Source: Pseudomonas sp. S06B 330 (GTDB lineage Bacteria; Pseudomonadota; Gammaproteobacteria; Pseudomonadales; Pseudomonadaceae). From it: a DNA stretch of 64,000 nt. Shown here in pieces: positions 31,900 through 41,202 of the stretch; the stretch's first letter is position 1; each line of letters begins with the position of its first letter. The stretch covers positions 4,336,501 to 4,400,500 of the forward strand of contig NZ_CP088149.1 in assembly GCF_002845275.2 (NCBI RefSeq), written 5' to 3'. A model generated the notes under the pieces. It made no database searches, was not told the DNA's origin, and worked only from the letters and a program-made list of their open reading frames with translations. The translations under genes were made by a program, and so were the position numbers.

Positions 31900-33024
31900 T
31901 CAAACCTGCCGATAAGGCAATGCGGTATAAGCCTCTTCGGCGTACGCCAACACCCCTACCCGCTCCTGCTCAAGAAACTCTGCCACCGCTCTACGTAAAC
32001 CCGGGTGCAACAGGTAATGCCAGGAGCGCGTGATCACCGGCTCAAAGCCACGAATCAACTTGTGCTCACCCTGCGCCCCGGCATCAAAACGCTGCAAACC
32101 CTCAGCAATGGCAAATTCCATCCCCTGGTAGAAACAGGTCTCGAAATGCAACCTGTCGAATTCATCCAGGCACCCCCAGTAACGGCCATACAAACTGTCA
32201 CCGCCGACCAGACTGAACGCCATTGCCACATCGCGACCCGCCTGCCGGGCCATGACCACACGAATGGCGCTCGGCATACGCTCAGCCAGCAAGCTGAAAA
32301 ATGACCGAGTCAGGTAAGGTGCACGACGACGTATCGCATAGGTATTGGCATAGCAGGCAAACACGAAATCCCACTGTGCCTCGCTCAACTCATCGCCACG
32401 ATACCAACGAAACTCGATGCCCTGCCCCGCCACCTGCTCACGCTCCTTGCGCATTTGCTTACGCTTGCGTGAACTGAGGTTGTCGAGAAAGTCCTGGAAA
32501 TCCCGATAGCCCTGATTGCGCCAGTGAAACTGGCACCCCAAGCGCTCCATCCAGCCTTCGCGGCCGCGCATCAACGCATCGCCAGCCTCGTCGCTGAAGT
32601 TGATATGCGCACCCGACAAGCCTTGCTCCAACAACTGGGCGCTAAGCTGATCAACCAGTTCGGCCGCGCCCTGCGAATCGCCAAGCAAACGCGGACCAGT
32701 CACCGGTGAGAACGGCACGGCGCAAAGGAGCTTGGGATAGTAGGCAATACCTGCCCGCTCGCAGGCGTCAGCCCAGCCATGGTCGAACACGTACTCGCCA
32801 AAGGAATGGGTCTTCACATAGGCCGGCAACGCTGCACGCAGGTGACCTGTGCCGTCGGTCAACAGCCGATGTGCTGGCGTCCAGCCGGTGCGCCGGCTGA
32901 CGCTGCCACTGTCTTCCAGACTGCTCAGAAAGGCGTGACACAAGAACGGTTGTTCTGGCGCGACCAGGGCATCCCAGGTGGTGGCATCGAGGTCGGCAAG
33001 CTGTTGCAGGATTAGGTTTGGCAT
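31900..33024 (-). CDS. FemAB-like/GNAT-fold acyltransferase (COG3146)
   Basis: A 374-residue cytoplasmic protein of the FemAB_like/COG3146 family, loosely related to peptidoglycan-bridge aminoacyl transferases and GNAT enzymes. Family features are the start ATTWDALVAPEQPFLCHAFL, YDSHGWAD-like FDHGWAD, RKRKQMRKER (about residue 190) and the C-terminal FDAGAQGEHKLIRGF motif. The substrate in Pseudomonas is not known. It reads toward the ABC exporter, with a REP element between them, and its start is just downstream of the porin terminator. Confidence 0.78.
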   Translation of the reverse strand: MPNLILQQLADLDATTWDALVAPEQPFLCHAFLSSLEDSGSVSRRTGWTPAHRLLTDGTGHLRAALPAYVKTHSFGEYVFDHGWADACERAGIAYYPKLLCAVPFSPVTGPRLLGDSQGAAELVDQLSAQLLEQGLSGAHINFSDEAGDALMRGREGWMERLGCQFHWRNQGYRDFQDFLDNLSSRKRKQMRKEREQVAGQGIEFRWYRGDELSEAQWDFVFACYANTYAIRRRAPYLTRSFFSLLAERMPSAIRVVMARQAGRDVAMAFSLVGGDSLYGRYWGCLDEFDRLHFETCFYQGMEFAIAEGLQRFDAGAQGEHKLIRGFEPVITRSWHYLLHPGLRRAVAEFLEQERVGVLAYAEEAYTALPYRQV

Positions 33025-33051
33025 GCGCGCAGTCTGCCCCTTCGCGCAGGC

Positions 33052-33077
33052 AAAAAAAAGCCCCGCAAAGCGGGGCT
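33052..33077 (-). terminator. Rho-independent terminator of the porin gene
   Basis: On the minus strand AGCCCCGC and GCGGGGCT pair across a TTT loop and are followed by eight T. It lies 31 bp after the porin stop codon. Confidence 0.9.
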
Positions 33078-33107
33078 GAAGATCTAACGGATGAGGAGCG
33101 GTAGTGC

Positions 33108-34421
33108 TTAGAACACGTACTGCGCGCGCATGACAAAACCGTCACCGCTGTCGTCACCGGCAGCGTTCTCGGCATTGTCGACCTTGGTTTTAACGTACAC
33201 ACCGCTGAGCTTGATCGACTCGTTGGCGTACCAGTTGACACCCACGTTGTGAACCTTGGCTTCGACATCATCAACATCGGCGAAAGTACCGTTGTCGTCA
33301 TCAGTGCTCAGATGGTCATAGCGGTAGAACACTTCCCAGGCGCCAATCTGTTTGTTCTGCGGCTTGATCGCGTCGAATTTACCCAGCTTGTAGCCACGCG
33401 CCTCACCGGTGAGGGTGTAGGCCAGTTGACCGTAGTAGCCTTCAGACTTGATGTCGGTATAGGCCGCGTCATCAGCTTGAGTATCACGCTTGATGTACTC
33501 ACCTTGAACCGAGAACGGCCCCAAGGCCCAGGCAGCTTCCACGTTCCAGGCCTTATCGGTATCGAAAGCGCCGGCCGGCGTATTATTGGCGCCCCCCAGG
33601 ACCAGACGGTTGCCGTTGCTGCCGGCATCCTGACCACCGTCGGTGCTTACCCCACGCATGCCCAGACGGCTGCGGATACGACCATCGAAGGCGGTGTCGG
33701 AAAGGTCACGCTGAGCGTAGTTGAGGCCCAGGTGCAGGACGTTGCCTGCTTCGTGCATCGGTGCGAACACACCGCGCAGGTTGAACTGCTTGGTGCTGTC
33801 ACCGTCTTCGTCCTGGTTGGTAGCGTCCTTGGCGAACACACCGACCGAACCGTACAACGAGTCACTTGCAGTGCCCGATGCTTGCAGGCCCATGCCGCCG
33901 TTGTGCGAGTTGGTCCAGTCGACCAGGTCGTAAGCGGCGGTACGCTCTTGAGCGGTCACCCACTTGGAGCTGGTGGCTTTTTCCAGACCAAACTCAGGAT
34001 CGAAGCGACCCACCTTGATCGAGACCGGATTGAAACCGTTGTAGGCTAACGAGGCTTCATCGAAGTAACCATCTTCGGAACGGTTGTCACCGCCGGAGTT
34101 GTGCGAGAAGTCATAGGCGACTGCATACGCCCAATCCTTGTACATCACACCACCCAGCTCCAGGTAGGCACGGCGGAAGTAGCCGGCATCCGCACTGTTG
34201 CCATTGTTGGTGTAGAAACCGTCAAAACTGCTATAGTCAGCCTGGATGCGACCGCCCAGCTTGAAGCTGAATTCCTTGTCGGTGGTAGCGACCTCGAGGC
34301 CACCTTTGGTCTTGACTACGATATCGGCGCCGTCGGTAGTCACGGTACCCGCGAAAGCCTGGGCGGTTACGGCCATGGCCAAGGCGCTGGCTGCGAAACC
34401 TGCGAAGTGCTTACGGATCAT
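33108..34421 (-). CDS. OprP/OprO-type phosphate-selective porin
   Basis: A 437-residue outer-membrane porin. A signal peptide (residues 1-24, ending AQAFA) precedes a 16-strand-type barrel with the family start [18 protein letters not shown], the YDFSHN segment and a terminal phenylalanine in MRAQYVF, the Bam recognition end. OprP and OprO of P. aeruginosa import phosphate and polyphosphate under PhoB control. A Pho-box-like site upstream (34536-34553) supports the same role, though specificity is inferred. A strong terminator follows the gene. Confidence 0.85.
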   Translation of the reverse strand: MIRKHFAGFAASALAMAVTAQAFAGTVTTDGADIVVKTKGGLEVATTDKEFSFKLGGRIQADYSSFDGFYTNNGNSADAGYFRRAYLELGGVMYKDWAYAVAYDFSHNSGGDNRSEDGYFDEASLAYNGFNPVSIKVGRFDPEFGLEKATSSKWVTAQERTAAYDLVDWTNSHNGGMGLQASGTASDSLYGSVGVFAKDATNQDEDGDSTKQFNLRGVFAPMHEAGNVLHLGLNYAQRDLSDTAFDGRIRSRLGMRGVSTDGGQDAGSNGNRLVLGGANNTPAGAFDTDKAWNVEAAWALGPFSVQGEYIKRDTQADDAAYTDIKSEGYYGQLAYTLTGEARGYKLGKFDAIKPQNKQIGAWEVFYRYDHLSTDDDNGTFADVDDVEAKVHNVGVNWYANESIKLSGVYVKTKVDNAENAAGDDSGDGFVMRAQYVF

Positions 34422-34535
34422 CGAAGAAGCTCCCCTACTTTATGGTCTTGATAATGTTGGAAAAACACGCGACTCAGGCCGCTTGTGCTGGGGAGGAATC
34501 TTGGCGGGGGGTTATGTCAGATCAGTGGCTTTTAG

Positions 34536-34553
34536 ATAAATGTTTTATGACAG
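34536..34553 (-). promoter_or_regulatory. Pho-box-like site upstream of the porin
   Basis: On the minus strand CTGTCAT-AAAA-CATTTAT has the 7-4-7 layout of a PhoB box. The first half is a perfect CTGTCAT and the second keeps 4 of 7 bases. Another near-copy, CTGACAT, starts 33 bp (three helical turns) further toward the gene, at 34520-34514. The site is 115 bp before the porin ATG. Confidence 0.5.
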
Positions 34554-34619
34554 GGGAACTTTTTACTTCGAATGCGAATAAGCAGGAAAACCCCGTTGCA
34601 GGGCCTTCCAGGCTGATGG

Positions 34620-34859
34620 TCAGGGGGTATCGTGCGGCCGACGGGTGGCAGTCATGCGCTGGACGATTTCGTCAACATCGTCTACTGGTGCTTCCGGCAG
34701 CGCCTTGATCGTCGCCTGGGTCAGGCGCATCTGCCGGATGAAGCGTCGGCAGTTTTTGCAGAACAGCAGGTGCTGGCGGGCCAGCAGCTTCTCACCCAGG
34801 GTCAGTTGTCCGTCCAGGTAATCGCTGGAGCGGGCGACCAGTTCCTTGCAGCTCAGCAT
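34620..34859 (-). CDS. Zinc-finger anti-sigma factor
   Basis: A 79-residue protein with the ZAS signature H-x3-C-x2-C (HLLFCKNC, about residues 30-37) plus an N-terminal cysteine (MLSCKEL), as in soluble zf-HC2 anti-sigma factors. It has no membrane segment, so it would sense a cytoplasmic signal such as redox state. Its start overlaps the end of the ECF sigma gene by 7 bp, the usual coupling between a sigma factor and its antagonist. Confidence 0.8.
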   Translation of the reverse strand: MLSCKELVARSSDYLDGQLTLGEKLLARQHLLFCKNCRRFIRQMRLTQATIKALPEAPVDDVDEIVQRMTATRRPHDTP

Positions 34860-35467
34860 TGGCCGGTTTCCTCGAAGTGTTCCAGGGTGGCAAAAACCTT
34901 AAGCCTTGCCCGGTGCAGTAACACGCGGACATTGGAGAGCGAGATATCGAGAAGATTACAGATCTCTTCCAATTCCAGGCCCTGACGCTCACGCAAGATC
35001 AGAACGCTGCTTTGCAGCTGTGACAGGCTGAGCAAGGTGTGTTCCAGGCATTCACGCAGCTCATCCTGGCTGAGCAGCCCTTCAGGGGAGTCTTCATGCC
35101 AGGAGGAAGGCGCCAGCAACCAATGGCCATCACCGGCGAAGCGCTCGTCACCGACACTGCCATGCGGGGCTGGCAGGTCATCCAGCAGCACCTCGCGGCG
35201 GTTCTGCTTATAGCGATTCTTGGCGGCATTGGCGGTTATGGTCAGCAGCCAGGTCTTGAGGCTGGAGCGCCCCTGAAAGCCTGGCAAGCCGCGAACCACA
35301 GCCAGCCAGGCATCCTGTACAGCTTCATCAGCCTGGCGACTGCCAAGGATGGCATAGGCCACAGCACGCATCGCGCCCTGGTAGGTGGTCACCAGCGTCT
35401 TGAACGCCTGCTGATCACCGCGCAACAGACGTTCAAGCAAGCGTGTTTCAAAGTCGACCGACATCAC
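34853..35467 (-). CDS. ECF-family RNA polymerase sigma factor (RpoE-like)
   Basis: A 204-residue ECF sigma factor. Region 2 is at about residues 20-90 (GSRQADEAVQDAWLAVVRGL and SSLKTWLLTITANAAKNRY), and region 4 at about 135-195 (LSLSQLQSSVLILRERQG then LEEICNLLDISLSNVRVLLH). The linker of about 45 residues is longer than average. It sits between a FabH2-like gene (58 bp upstream) and its probable anti-sigma factor (overlapping). The order ketosynthase-sigma resembles PA3286/PA3285 in P. aeruginosa. The regulon is unknown. Confidence 0.88.
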   Translation of the reverse strand: MMSVDFETRLLERLLRGDQQAFKTLVTTYQGAMRAVAYAILGSRQADEAVQDAWLAVVRGLPGFQGRSSLKTWLLTITANAAKNRYKQNRREVLLDDLPAPHGSVGDERFAGDGHWLLAPSSWHEDSPEGLLSQDELRECLEHTLLSLSQLQSSVLILRERQGLELEEICNLLDISLSNVRVLLHRARLKVFATLEHFEETGQC

Positions 35468-35525
35468 TACCTCATCCTGAACCTGCTCGATGAACGTCGA
35501 CGCGTGCGGTTTGTTACAGCCGCAC

Positions 35526-36647
35526 TCAGCGCTTGCGCAGGATCACACTACCGATCGAATAGCCGGCACCGAACGAGCTGAGCACGCCCAGCGAGCCTTT
35601 AGCCAGGTCGTCCTGATGCTTGTGCAGGGCGATCACCGAACCTGCCGAACTGGTGTTGGCATAGCTGTCGAGAATCACCGGTGCCTCTTCTACGAGGGCA
35701 TCGCGACCGAGCAGCTTCTTGACGATCAGGTGGTTCATGCTCAGGTTGGCCTGGTGCAGCCAGAAGCGTTTGACGTCACTGACTTCGATGCTGTTTTCGG
35801 CCAGATGCTGGGCAATCAGTTCGGCGACCATCGGGCACACTTCACGGAAGACCTTGCGACCTTCCTGAACGAAGAGTTTGTCCGGCGCACCGATGCCCTC
35901 TTCAGCCGCGCGGTTGAGGAAGCCGAAATTGTTGCGGATATTGTTGGAGAACTGGGTCAGCAGTTTGGTGCTGACGATATCGAACTGATGCGCCGAGGTT
36001 GCCAGGTCAGCACGTTCCACCAGCACCGCAGTGGCGGCATCGCCAAAGATGAAATGGCTGTCACGGTCACGGAAGTTCAGGTGACCGGTGCAGATCTCCG
36101 GGCTGATCACCAGGACGGCGCGGGCCTGGCCCAGTTGCACGCTGTTGCACGCAGTCTGGATACCAAAGGTGGCCGAGGAGCACGCGACGTTCATGTCGAA
36201 GCCAAAGCCGTTGATCCCCAAGGCCTGTTGCACTTCGATGGCAATGGCTGGGTACGGGCGCTGCAGGTTGGAACAGGCAACGATCACCGCATCGACATCG
36301 GCTGCGGTGCGGCCAGCGCGTTGCAAGGCCTGTTCGGCAGCCGCCACGGCCATCTGGCAGAGAATCGACGGCTCATCGTTGGAACGCTCCGGCAAACGGG
36401 GTTTCATGCGCTGCGGATCGAGGATACCGTCCTTGTCCATGACAAAACGGCTCTTGATCCCCGAGGCTTTCTCGATGAAGGCGGCGCTCGATTCGGCCAG
36501 CGCCTGCACTTCACCCCGCTCGATGGCTTCGGCATTGTCAGCGTTGAACTGCTGTACATAAGCGTTGAAGGATTCCACCAGCTCTTCGTTGGAGATGCTG
36601 TTGGCCGGGGTGTACAGGCCGGTGCCGCTGATGACGACGTTATGCAC
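35526..36647 (-). CDS. Beta-ketoacyl-ACP synthase III-like enzyme (FabH2/PA3286 type)
   Basis: A 373-residue thiolase-fold condensing enzyme. The catalytic triad is complete: cysteine in VACSSATFG (about residue 150), histidine in WLHQANLSM (about 300) and asparagine in YANTSSAGS (about 335). The protein is longer than housekeeping FabH (about 317 residues) and fits the PA3286 group. That enzyme condenses medium-chain acyl-CoA with malonyl-ACP and so feeds beta-oxidation products back into fatty-acid synthesis. The start is a GTG behind AGAGGAACGACC; the open frame upstream lacks family sequence. Confidence 0.85.
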   Translation of the reverse strand: MHNVVISGTGLYTPANSISNEELVESFNAYVQQFNADNAEAIERGEVQALAESSAAFIEKASGIKSRFVMDKDGILDPQRMKPRLPERSNDEPSILCQMAVAAAEQALQRAGRTAADVDAVIVACSNLQRPYPAIAIEVQQALGINGFGFDMNVACSSATFGIQTACNSVQLGQARAVLVISPEICTGHLNFRDRDSHFIFGDAATAVLVERADLATSAHQFDIVSTKLLTQFSNNIRNNFGFLNRAAEEGIGAPDKLFVQEGRKVFREVCPMVAELIAQHLAENSIEVSDVKRFWLHQANLSMNHLIVKKLLGRDALVEEAPVILDSYANTSSAGSVIALHKHQDDLAKGSLGVLSSFGAGYSIGSVILRKR

Positions 36648-36782
36648 GGTCGTTCCTCTGTTCAGGGGCCGCTGCCCCCCGGGCAACGGCCTGTTCGATT
36701 CGGTCAGCTGGCACGAACGTACCAACTCTTGCGCGCCATATCCCCTGCAAGCGCAACAGCCGCAGGGGATTTACTCGTTAAG

Positions 36783-36816
36783 CGCTGCTGCCGGCAAGTT
36801 GAGCATGGCAGCAGCG
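36783..36816 (-). terminator. Terminator-like hairpin after hrpA
   Basis: CGCTGCTGCC and GGCAGCAGCG form a perfect 10-base stem with a 14-base loop. It lies 34 bp after the hrpA stop codon on the minus strand. No T-run follows, so it may instead be a structured spacer. Confidence 0.45.
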
Positions 36817-36849
36817 AACATCGGCCAAGTGTGCCACAACTACAGGGGG

Positions 36850-39800
36850 TTAGGCTTCTACCTGAGCCCACTGCTTGCTGAGTCTTTTGTCAGAAACCGG
36901 CACTTTGGTACCCAACTGTTGAGCGAACAGCGAGACTCGGTACTCTTCCAGCCACCAGCGGTAGAGCGTCAGCTGTTCGTCACGCTTGCCTTCCTGGGCG
37001 TGCTTGTCGGCACGGGCCTTGTACTGCGTCCACAAATTGCCCAGCTCACCGCTCCAGACACGGTCCTTCTGCACTTGCGAACCCAGTTTCTCCAGGCGCA
37101 ACTCGATCGCCTTGAGGTAGCGCGGCAGCTCCTTGAGCCAAAGCCCCGGAGTTTCCCGGACAAAGCCGGTATAAACCAGGTTGCTCAGTTGTTGCTTGAT
37201 GTCGTTGAGCGCTACAGCCTGAGCCAGGTCGATCTTGCCCTTGAAGCGCTTTTGCAGACCATGCCAGAGTTTGAGAATGTCCAGGGTCAGACGAGCCAGG
37301 CGCTCGGCGTGCTCGGTCCAGCTGCCGCGTTTGCGCTCAGCCAGCGAGGCCAGGCCGGCACCATCACGAGGCAAGGTGCTTTCACCTTCAAGAATGCAGC
37401 TGTCGAGGCTGGCCAGAAGGATGTCCTCGACCAACGCTTCGATCCGCCCCAGCTCGCGGTACAGCAGTCCCAGCTCGGTCAAGCCCGGGAGCTTGCCACG
37501 CAGGAACTTGGCCGGCTCGGCCAATTGCTGCAGGAGCAGGCGCTGCAAGGCGCGTCGGTGCTGGAACTCAGCCTCGGCCTGGGTTGAGAAACGCCCTTCC
37601 TTGACCGTACCGTTCTCTTCAACCAGTGCTGGGTACACCGTCATCGACAAGCCAGCAATCTTCTGCTGGGCGGTTTCGGCAACCTGAGTAAAGGCCTTGG
37701 CCTGCACCGGCTGCTGGCTTTTCTCGGTCTGCGGCACCGCCAGCGCAGCCTGGCTGGCAGCGACGAAGCGCGCGGTCAGCTCGGTCAGGTCGCGGCCTTC
37801 ACCAAGGAATTTACCCTGACCATCGACCACTTCCAGGTTCATCTTCAGGTGACTGTCCACCTGCCCGGCCGCTTCCGCCCAGGCTTCATCACTGACCCGC
37901 ACCCCGGTCATGCGTAGTAGTTCACGCCCCAAGGCCTGCGGCAACGAGCCCTCGGCGAAGGTCATGCGCTGCAAGGCGGCTTTGATGAAGTCCGGGACCG
38001 GTACGAAGTTCTTGCGCAAGGCTTTGGGCAAGTTACGCACCAGCGCAATGCATTTGGCTTCAAGCAAGCCCGGCACCAGCCATTCCAGGCGTTCGCCGGG
38101 TAGGCTTGGCAGCAACGGCGCTGGCACCCGCACCGTGACTCCGTCCCGCGGATGGTTGGGCTCAAAGTGATAACTCAAGGCCAGGCTCAAGTCACCCAGA
38201 CGCAGGGTGTCAGGGTACTGCGCAGCGGTGACCTCGCTGGCTTCACGGGCCAGCACATCCTCCTCCCGCATGATCAGCAGTTGCGGGTCCTTCTGGCTGT
38301 TGACCCGATACCAGCTGTCGAAAGTCGCTGTCTGGTGGATCTCTGCCGGCAAGCGCGCTTCGTAGAAGCCGTACAAGGTCTCTTCATCGGCAAGGATGTC
38401 CCGACGCCGGGCCTTGGCTTCAAGCTCGTCGAGTTGTTCGAGCAGGCGCCGGTTGGCGCTCAGGCATTTAGCCTTGGACTGAATCTCTCCACCGACCAGT
38501 GCTTCGCGGATGAACAACTCACGGGACATCACCGGATCGACCGGGCCGAAATGCACCGGGCGACGACCGACCACGATCAGGCCGAAGAGGGTGATTTGTT
38601 CATAGGCCACCACCTGCCCGCGCTTCTTCTCCCAGTGCGGTTCGAAATGGTTCTTCTTGATCAGGTGCGTGGCCAGTGGTTCGATCCAATCCGGCTCGAT
38701 CTTGGCCACCATGCGCGCATAGAGCTTGGTGGTTTCGACCAGCTCGGCAGTCATGATCCACTGCGGACGCTTCTTGCCCAGACCAGAAGACGGGTGCACC
38801 CAGAAGCGCCGCTGGCGAGCCCCCAGGTAATCGCCGTCTTCACTCTTCTGGCCGATCTGGCTGAGCAAGCCGGAAAGTATCGCCTTGTGCAGTTTCGGGT
38901 AGTCGGCGGGCTCTTTATTGATGCTCAACTGCAGATCACGGCAGATCAGGCTCAACTGCCGATGGGCATCGCGCCATTCACGCAGGCGCAGGTAGTTGAG
39001 AAAGTTCTTCCGGCACCAGTTGCGCAACGGACTGGCGGTCAACGCCTGGCGCTGTTCCTCGAAACCACGCCACAGATTGACCAGCGCGGCGAAGTCCGAG
39101 TCGGCATCTTTCCACTGGGCATGGGCTTGATCGGCGGCTTGCTGACGCTCTGGCGGACGCTCGCGCGGATCTTGCACCGACAAGGCACTAGCGACGATCA
39201 GCAACTCATTAAGGCTACCCTGCTTGGCGCCTTCGAGCAGCATGCGGCCCAAGCGTGGGTCGACCGGCAAGCGCGCCAGCTGGCGCCCGAGCGGGGTCAG
39301 CTGGTTCTCACGGTTGACCGCCGAAAGCTCCTGCAACAGGTTGAAGCCATCGCTGATCGCCTTGCCATCCGGCGGCTCGATAAACGGGAAGGCATCGATC
39401 TCACCGAGGCGCAAGTGCAGCATCTGCAGGATCACTGCCGCCAGGTTGGTGCGCAGGATCTCCGGATCAGTAAATGCCGGTCGCGCGTTGAAATCCTCTT
39501 CGCTGTACAGGCGCACACAGATGCCCGGCTCAACCCGGCCACAGCGGCCCTTACGCTGATTGGCACTGGCCTGGGAGACCGCCTCAATTGGCAGGCGCTG
39601 GACCTTGGCCCGGTAGCTGTAACGGCTGATCCGCGCGGTACCGCTGTCGATCACGTAGCGAATCCCCGGCACCGTCAGCGAGGTTTCTGCAACGTTGGTC
39701 GCCAGCACCACACGACGGCCAGGATGGGACTGGAAAATCTTCTGCTGCTCAGCCGGTGACAGCCGTGCATACAACGGCAAAATTTCGGTGTGACGCAGTT

Positions 39801-40755
39801 GAGCCTTGCGCAGCATGTCGGCAGCGTCGCGAATCTCGCGCTCACCGGGCAGGAACACCAGCACATCACCTGGGCTTTTGCGTTCGCTGCGCTCAAAGGC
39901 AGCAATTTCGTCGAGGGTGGCGAGAATCGCCTGATCCACCGTCAGGTCGTCTTCAACCCGGTTGCCCTCTTCGTCCTGCTCGCTGGTCAGCGGCCGGTAC
40001 CAGGTTTCCACCGGGTAGGTGCGCCCTGACACTTCGATGATTGGCGCATCGTTGAAGTGCTTGGAGAAACGCTCCAGGTCAATGGTCGCCGAAGTGATGA
40101 TGACCTTGAGGTCTGGGCGCCGTGGCAGCAGGGTCTTCAGGTACCCGAGCAGGAAGTCGATGTTAAGGCTGCGTTCGTGGGCTTCGTCGACAATGATGGT
40201 GTCGTAGCGCTCAAGAAAACGATCATGCTGGGTTTCGGCCAGCAGGATACCGTCAGTCATCAGCTTGACCAGGGTGTTGGCGTCGCTCTGGTCTTCGAAA
40301 CGCACCTGGTAACCGACCAGCGCCCCCAACGGCGTACCGATTTCCTCAGCCACCCGCGTGGCCACGCTACGCGCGGCAATCCGTCGTGGCTGGGTGTGGG
40401 CAATCAGGCCATGTTGGCCGCGCCCCAGTTCCAGGCAGATCTTCGGTAATTGGGTGGTTTTGCCCGAGCCGGTTTCACCGGCGATGATCAGCACCTGATG
40501 CTCGGCCAGTACCTTCTTGATCTCGTCACGCTTGGCGGCAATCGGCAAGCTGTCGTCGTAACGGATGCTCGGCACGCTCAGCTTGCGCGCGTTGACCTGG
40601 GCGCAGGACGCCTGGACCTTCTCGACCCACTGGGCCAGCTTGGCTTCGTCCGGACGCTTGCGCAGTTCATGCAACTGCCGACGCAAGCGATGGCGCTCGG
40701 CAATCATGGCATGGTCGAGGTTTTTCAGCAGTTGATCGATAGCGTGGTCAGTCAT
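36850..40755 (-). CDS. hrpA: ATP-dependent RNA helicase HrpA
   Basis: A 1301-residue DEAH-box RNA helicase; in E. coli HrpA acts on mRNA and stalled ribosomes. Motifs in order: Walker A GETGSGKTTQLPK (about residue 95), DEAHERS (about 190), SATID (about 222), TNVAETSLTVPGI (about 345) and QRKGRCGRVEPG (about 395). Then come the helicase-associated HA2 and OB-like domains, and a long DUF3418 C-terminal half ending in the arginine-rich WWLEEYRVSLFAQQLGT. Length equals E. coli HrpA. It stands alone. Confidence 0.95.
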   Translation of the reverse strand: MTDHAIDQLLKNLDHAMIAERHRLRRQLHELRKRPDEAKLAQWVEKVQASCAQVNARKLSVPSIRYDDSLPIAAKRDEIKKVLAEHQVLIIAGETGSGKTTQLPKICLELGRGQHGLIAHTQPRRIAARSVATRVAEEIGTPLGALVGYQVRFEDQSDANTLVKLMTDGILLAETQHDRFLERYDTIIVDEAHERSLNIDFLLGYLKTLLPRRPDLKVIITSATIDLERFSKHFNDAPIIEVSGRTYPVETWYRPLTSEQDEEGNRVEDDLTVDQAILATLDEIAAFERSERKSPGDVLVFLPGEREIRDAADMLRKAQLRHTEILPLYARLSPAEQQKIFQSHPGRRVVLATNVAETSLTVPGIRYVIDSGTARISRYSYRAKVQRLPIEAVSQASANQRKGRCGRVEPGICVRLYSEEDFNARPAFTDPEILRTNLAAVILQMLHLRLGEIDAFPFIEPPDGKAISDGFNLLQELSAVNRENQLTPLGRQLARLPVDPRLGRMLLEGAKQGSLNELLIVASALSVQDPRERPPERQQAADQAHAQWKDADSDFAALVNLWRGFEEQRQALTASPLRNWCRKNFLNYLRLREWRDAHRQLSLICRDLQLSINKEPADYPKLHKAILSGLLSQIGQKSEDGDYLGARQRRFWVHPSSGLGKKRPQWIMTAELVETTKLYARMVAKIEPDWIEPLATHLIKKNHFEPHWEKKRGQVVAYEQITLFGLIVVGRRPVHFGPVDPVMSRELFIREALVGGEIQSKAKCLSANRRLLEQLDELEAKARRRDILADEETLYGFYEARLPAEIHQTATFDSWYRVNSQKDPQLLIMREEDVLAREASEVTAAQYPDTLRLGDLSLALSYHFEPNHPRDGVTVRVPAPLLPSLPGERLEWLVPGLLEAKCIALVRNLPKALRKNFVPVPDFIKAALQRMTFAEGSLPQALGRELLRMTGVRVSDEAWAEAAGQVDSHLKMNLEVVDGQGKFLGEGRDLTELTARFVAASQAALAVPQTEKSQQPVQAKAFTQVAETAQQKIAGLSMTVYPALVEENGTVKEGRFSTQAEAEFQHRRALQRLLLQQLAEPAKFLRGKLPGLTELGLLYRELGRIEALVEDILLASLDSCILEGESTLPRDGAGLASLAERKRGSWTEHAERLARLTLDILKLWHGLQKRFKGKIDLAQAVALNDIKQQLSNLVYTGFVRETPGLWLKELPRYLKAIELRLEKLGSQVQKDRVWSGELGNLWTQYKARADKHAQEGKRDEQLTLYRWWLEEYRVSLFAQQLGTKVPVSDKRLSKQWAQVEA

Positions 40756-41202
40756 GGGGGCTTTTTAGTCGTGCAGGTGAGCCTGCTTTTTCATGATCGG
40801 CATAGGAAGGGCTGCGATTGTCGCAGATTTGCCCCCGCTCGGCACGGCTGGCGCTCACCAGGTGATTGTTTAGTCACGAGCAACCTGAAGGTATACAAAG
40901 GCTGATTTAATGAACCTTCACAGGCATGGGAGTATCCAGCCATGACTTCGCCCCTGTGCTTGCCTCGCCTGCTGTTGCGCCCTTCGTTCCCGAAGGTGCG
41001 GGCTCGCTCTGGGGAAAACCCGCTGGTTCACGTAATTCTCGCCTTCTGGGCCTTGTGGCACTGCCGCCATGCCCGCCCACCTGACGCCTTTCTCGTTCTG
41101 CACTGAACCGTACGGCTAAGCTTTAGCCGACCTTCTTTGTCGACGACTGTCGCCCTTTGGCACAGACAGTCCTGTGCGCCTGTAGGCGCGAGCGAGAACA
41201 TC
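40756..41202. promoter_or_regulatory. Leader region upstream of the gamma-glutamylpolyamine synthetase gene
   Basis: A 447-bp region without a long gene. It holds an inverted repeat TGAAGGT (40886-40892)/ACCTTCA (40914-40920), a candidate 54-codon open frame at 40942-41106, a hairpin CGGCTAA-GCT-TTAGCCG at about 41113-41129, and a second hairpin GCGCC-TGTA-GGCGC at 41176-41189 just before the ATG. The density of hairpins suggests a long regulated 5' leader for the downstream gene. Confidence 0.4.
40942..41106 (+). CDS. Possible 54-residue leader peptide or small protein
   Basis: An open frame starting MTSPLCLPRLLLRPSFPKVR, arginine-rich and ending in a hydrophobic/aromatic stretch (VILAFWALWHC). 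An SD-like GGGAG lies about 10 bases before the ATG. It ends 97 bp before the synthetase gene in the same direction. Codon choice is compatible with the host, but I recognise no family, and it may simply be chance in a GC-rich leader. Confidence 0.3.
   Translation: MTSPLCLPRLLLRPSFPKVRARSGENPLVHVILAFWALWHCRHARPPDAFLVLH

Noticed and set aside
35490..36881. Plus-strand open frame of 463 codons
   Set aside because: Antisense to the FabH2-like gene, which carries all catalytic residues.
38152..39759. Plus-strand open frame of 535 codons
   Set aside because: Antisense to hrpA, whose helicase motifs are intact across this region; an effect of high GC content.
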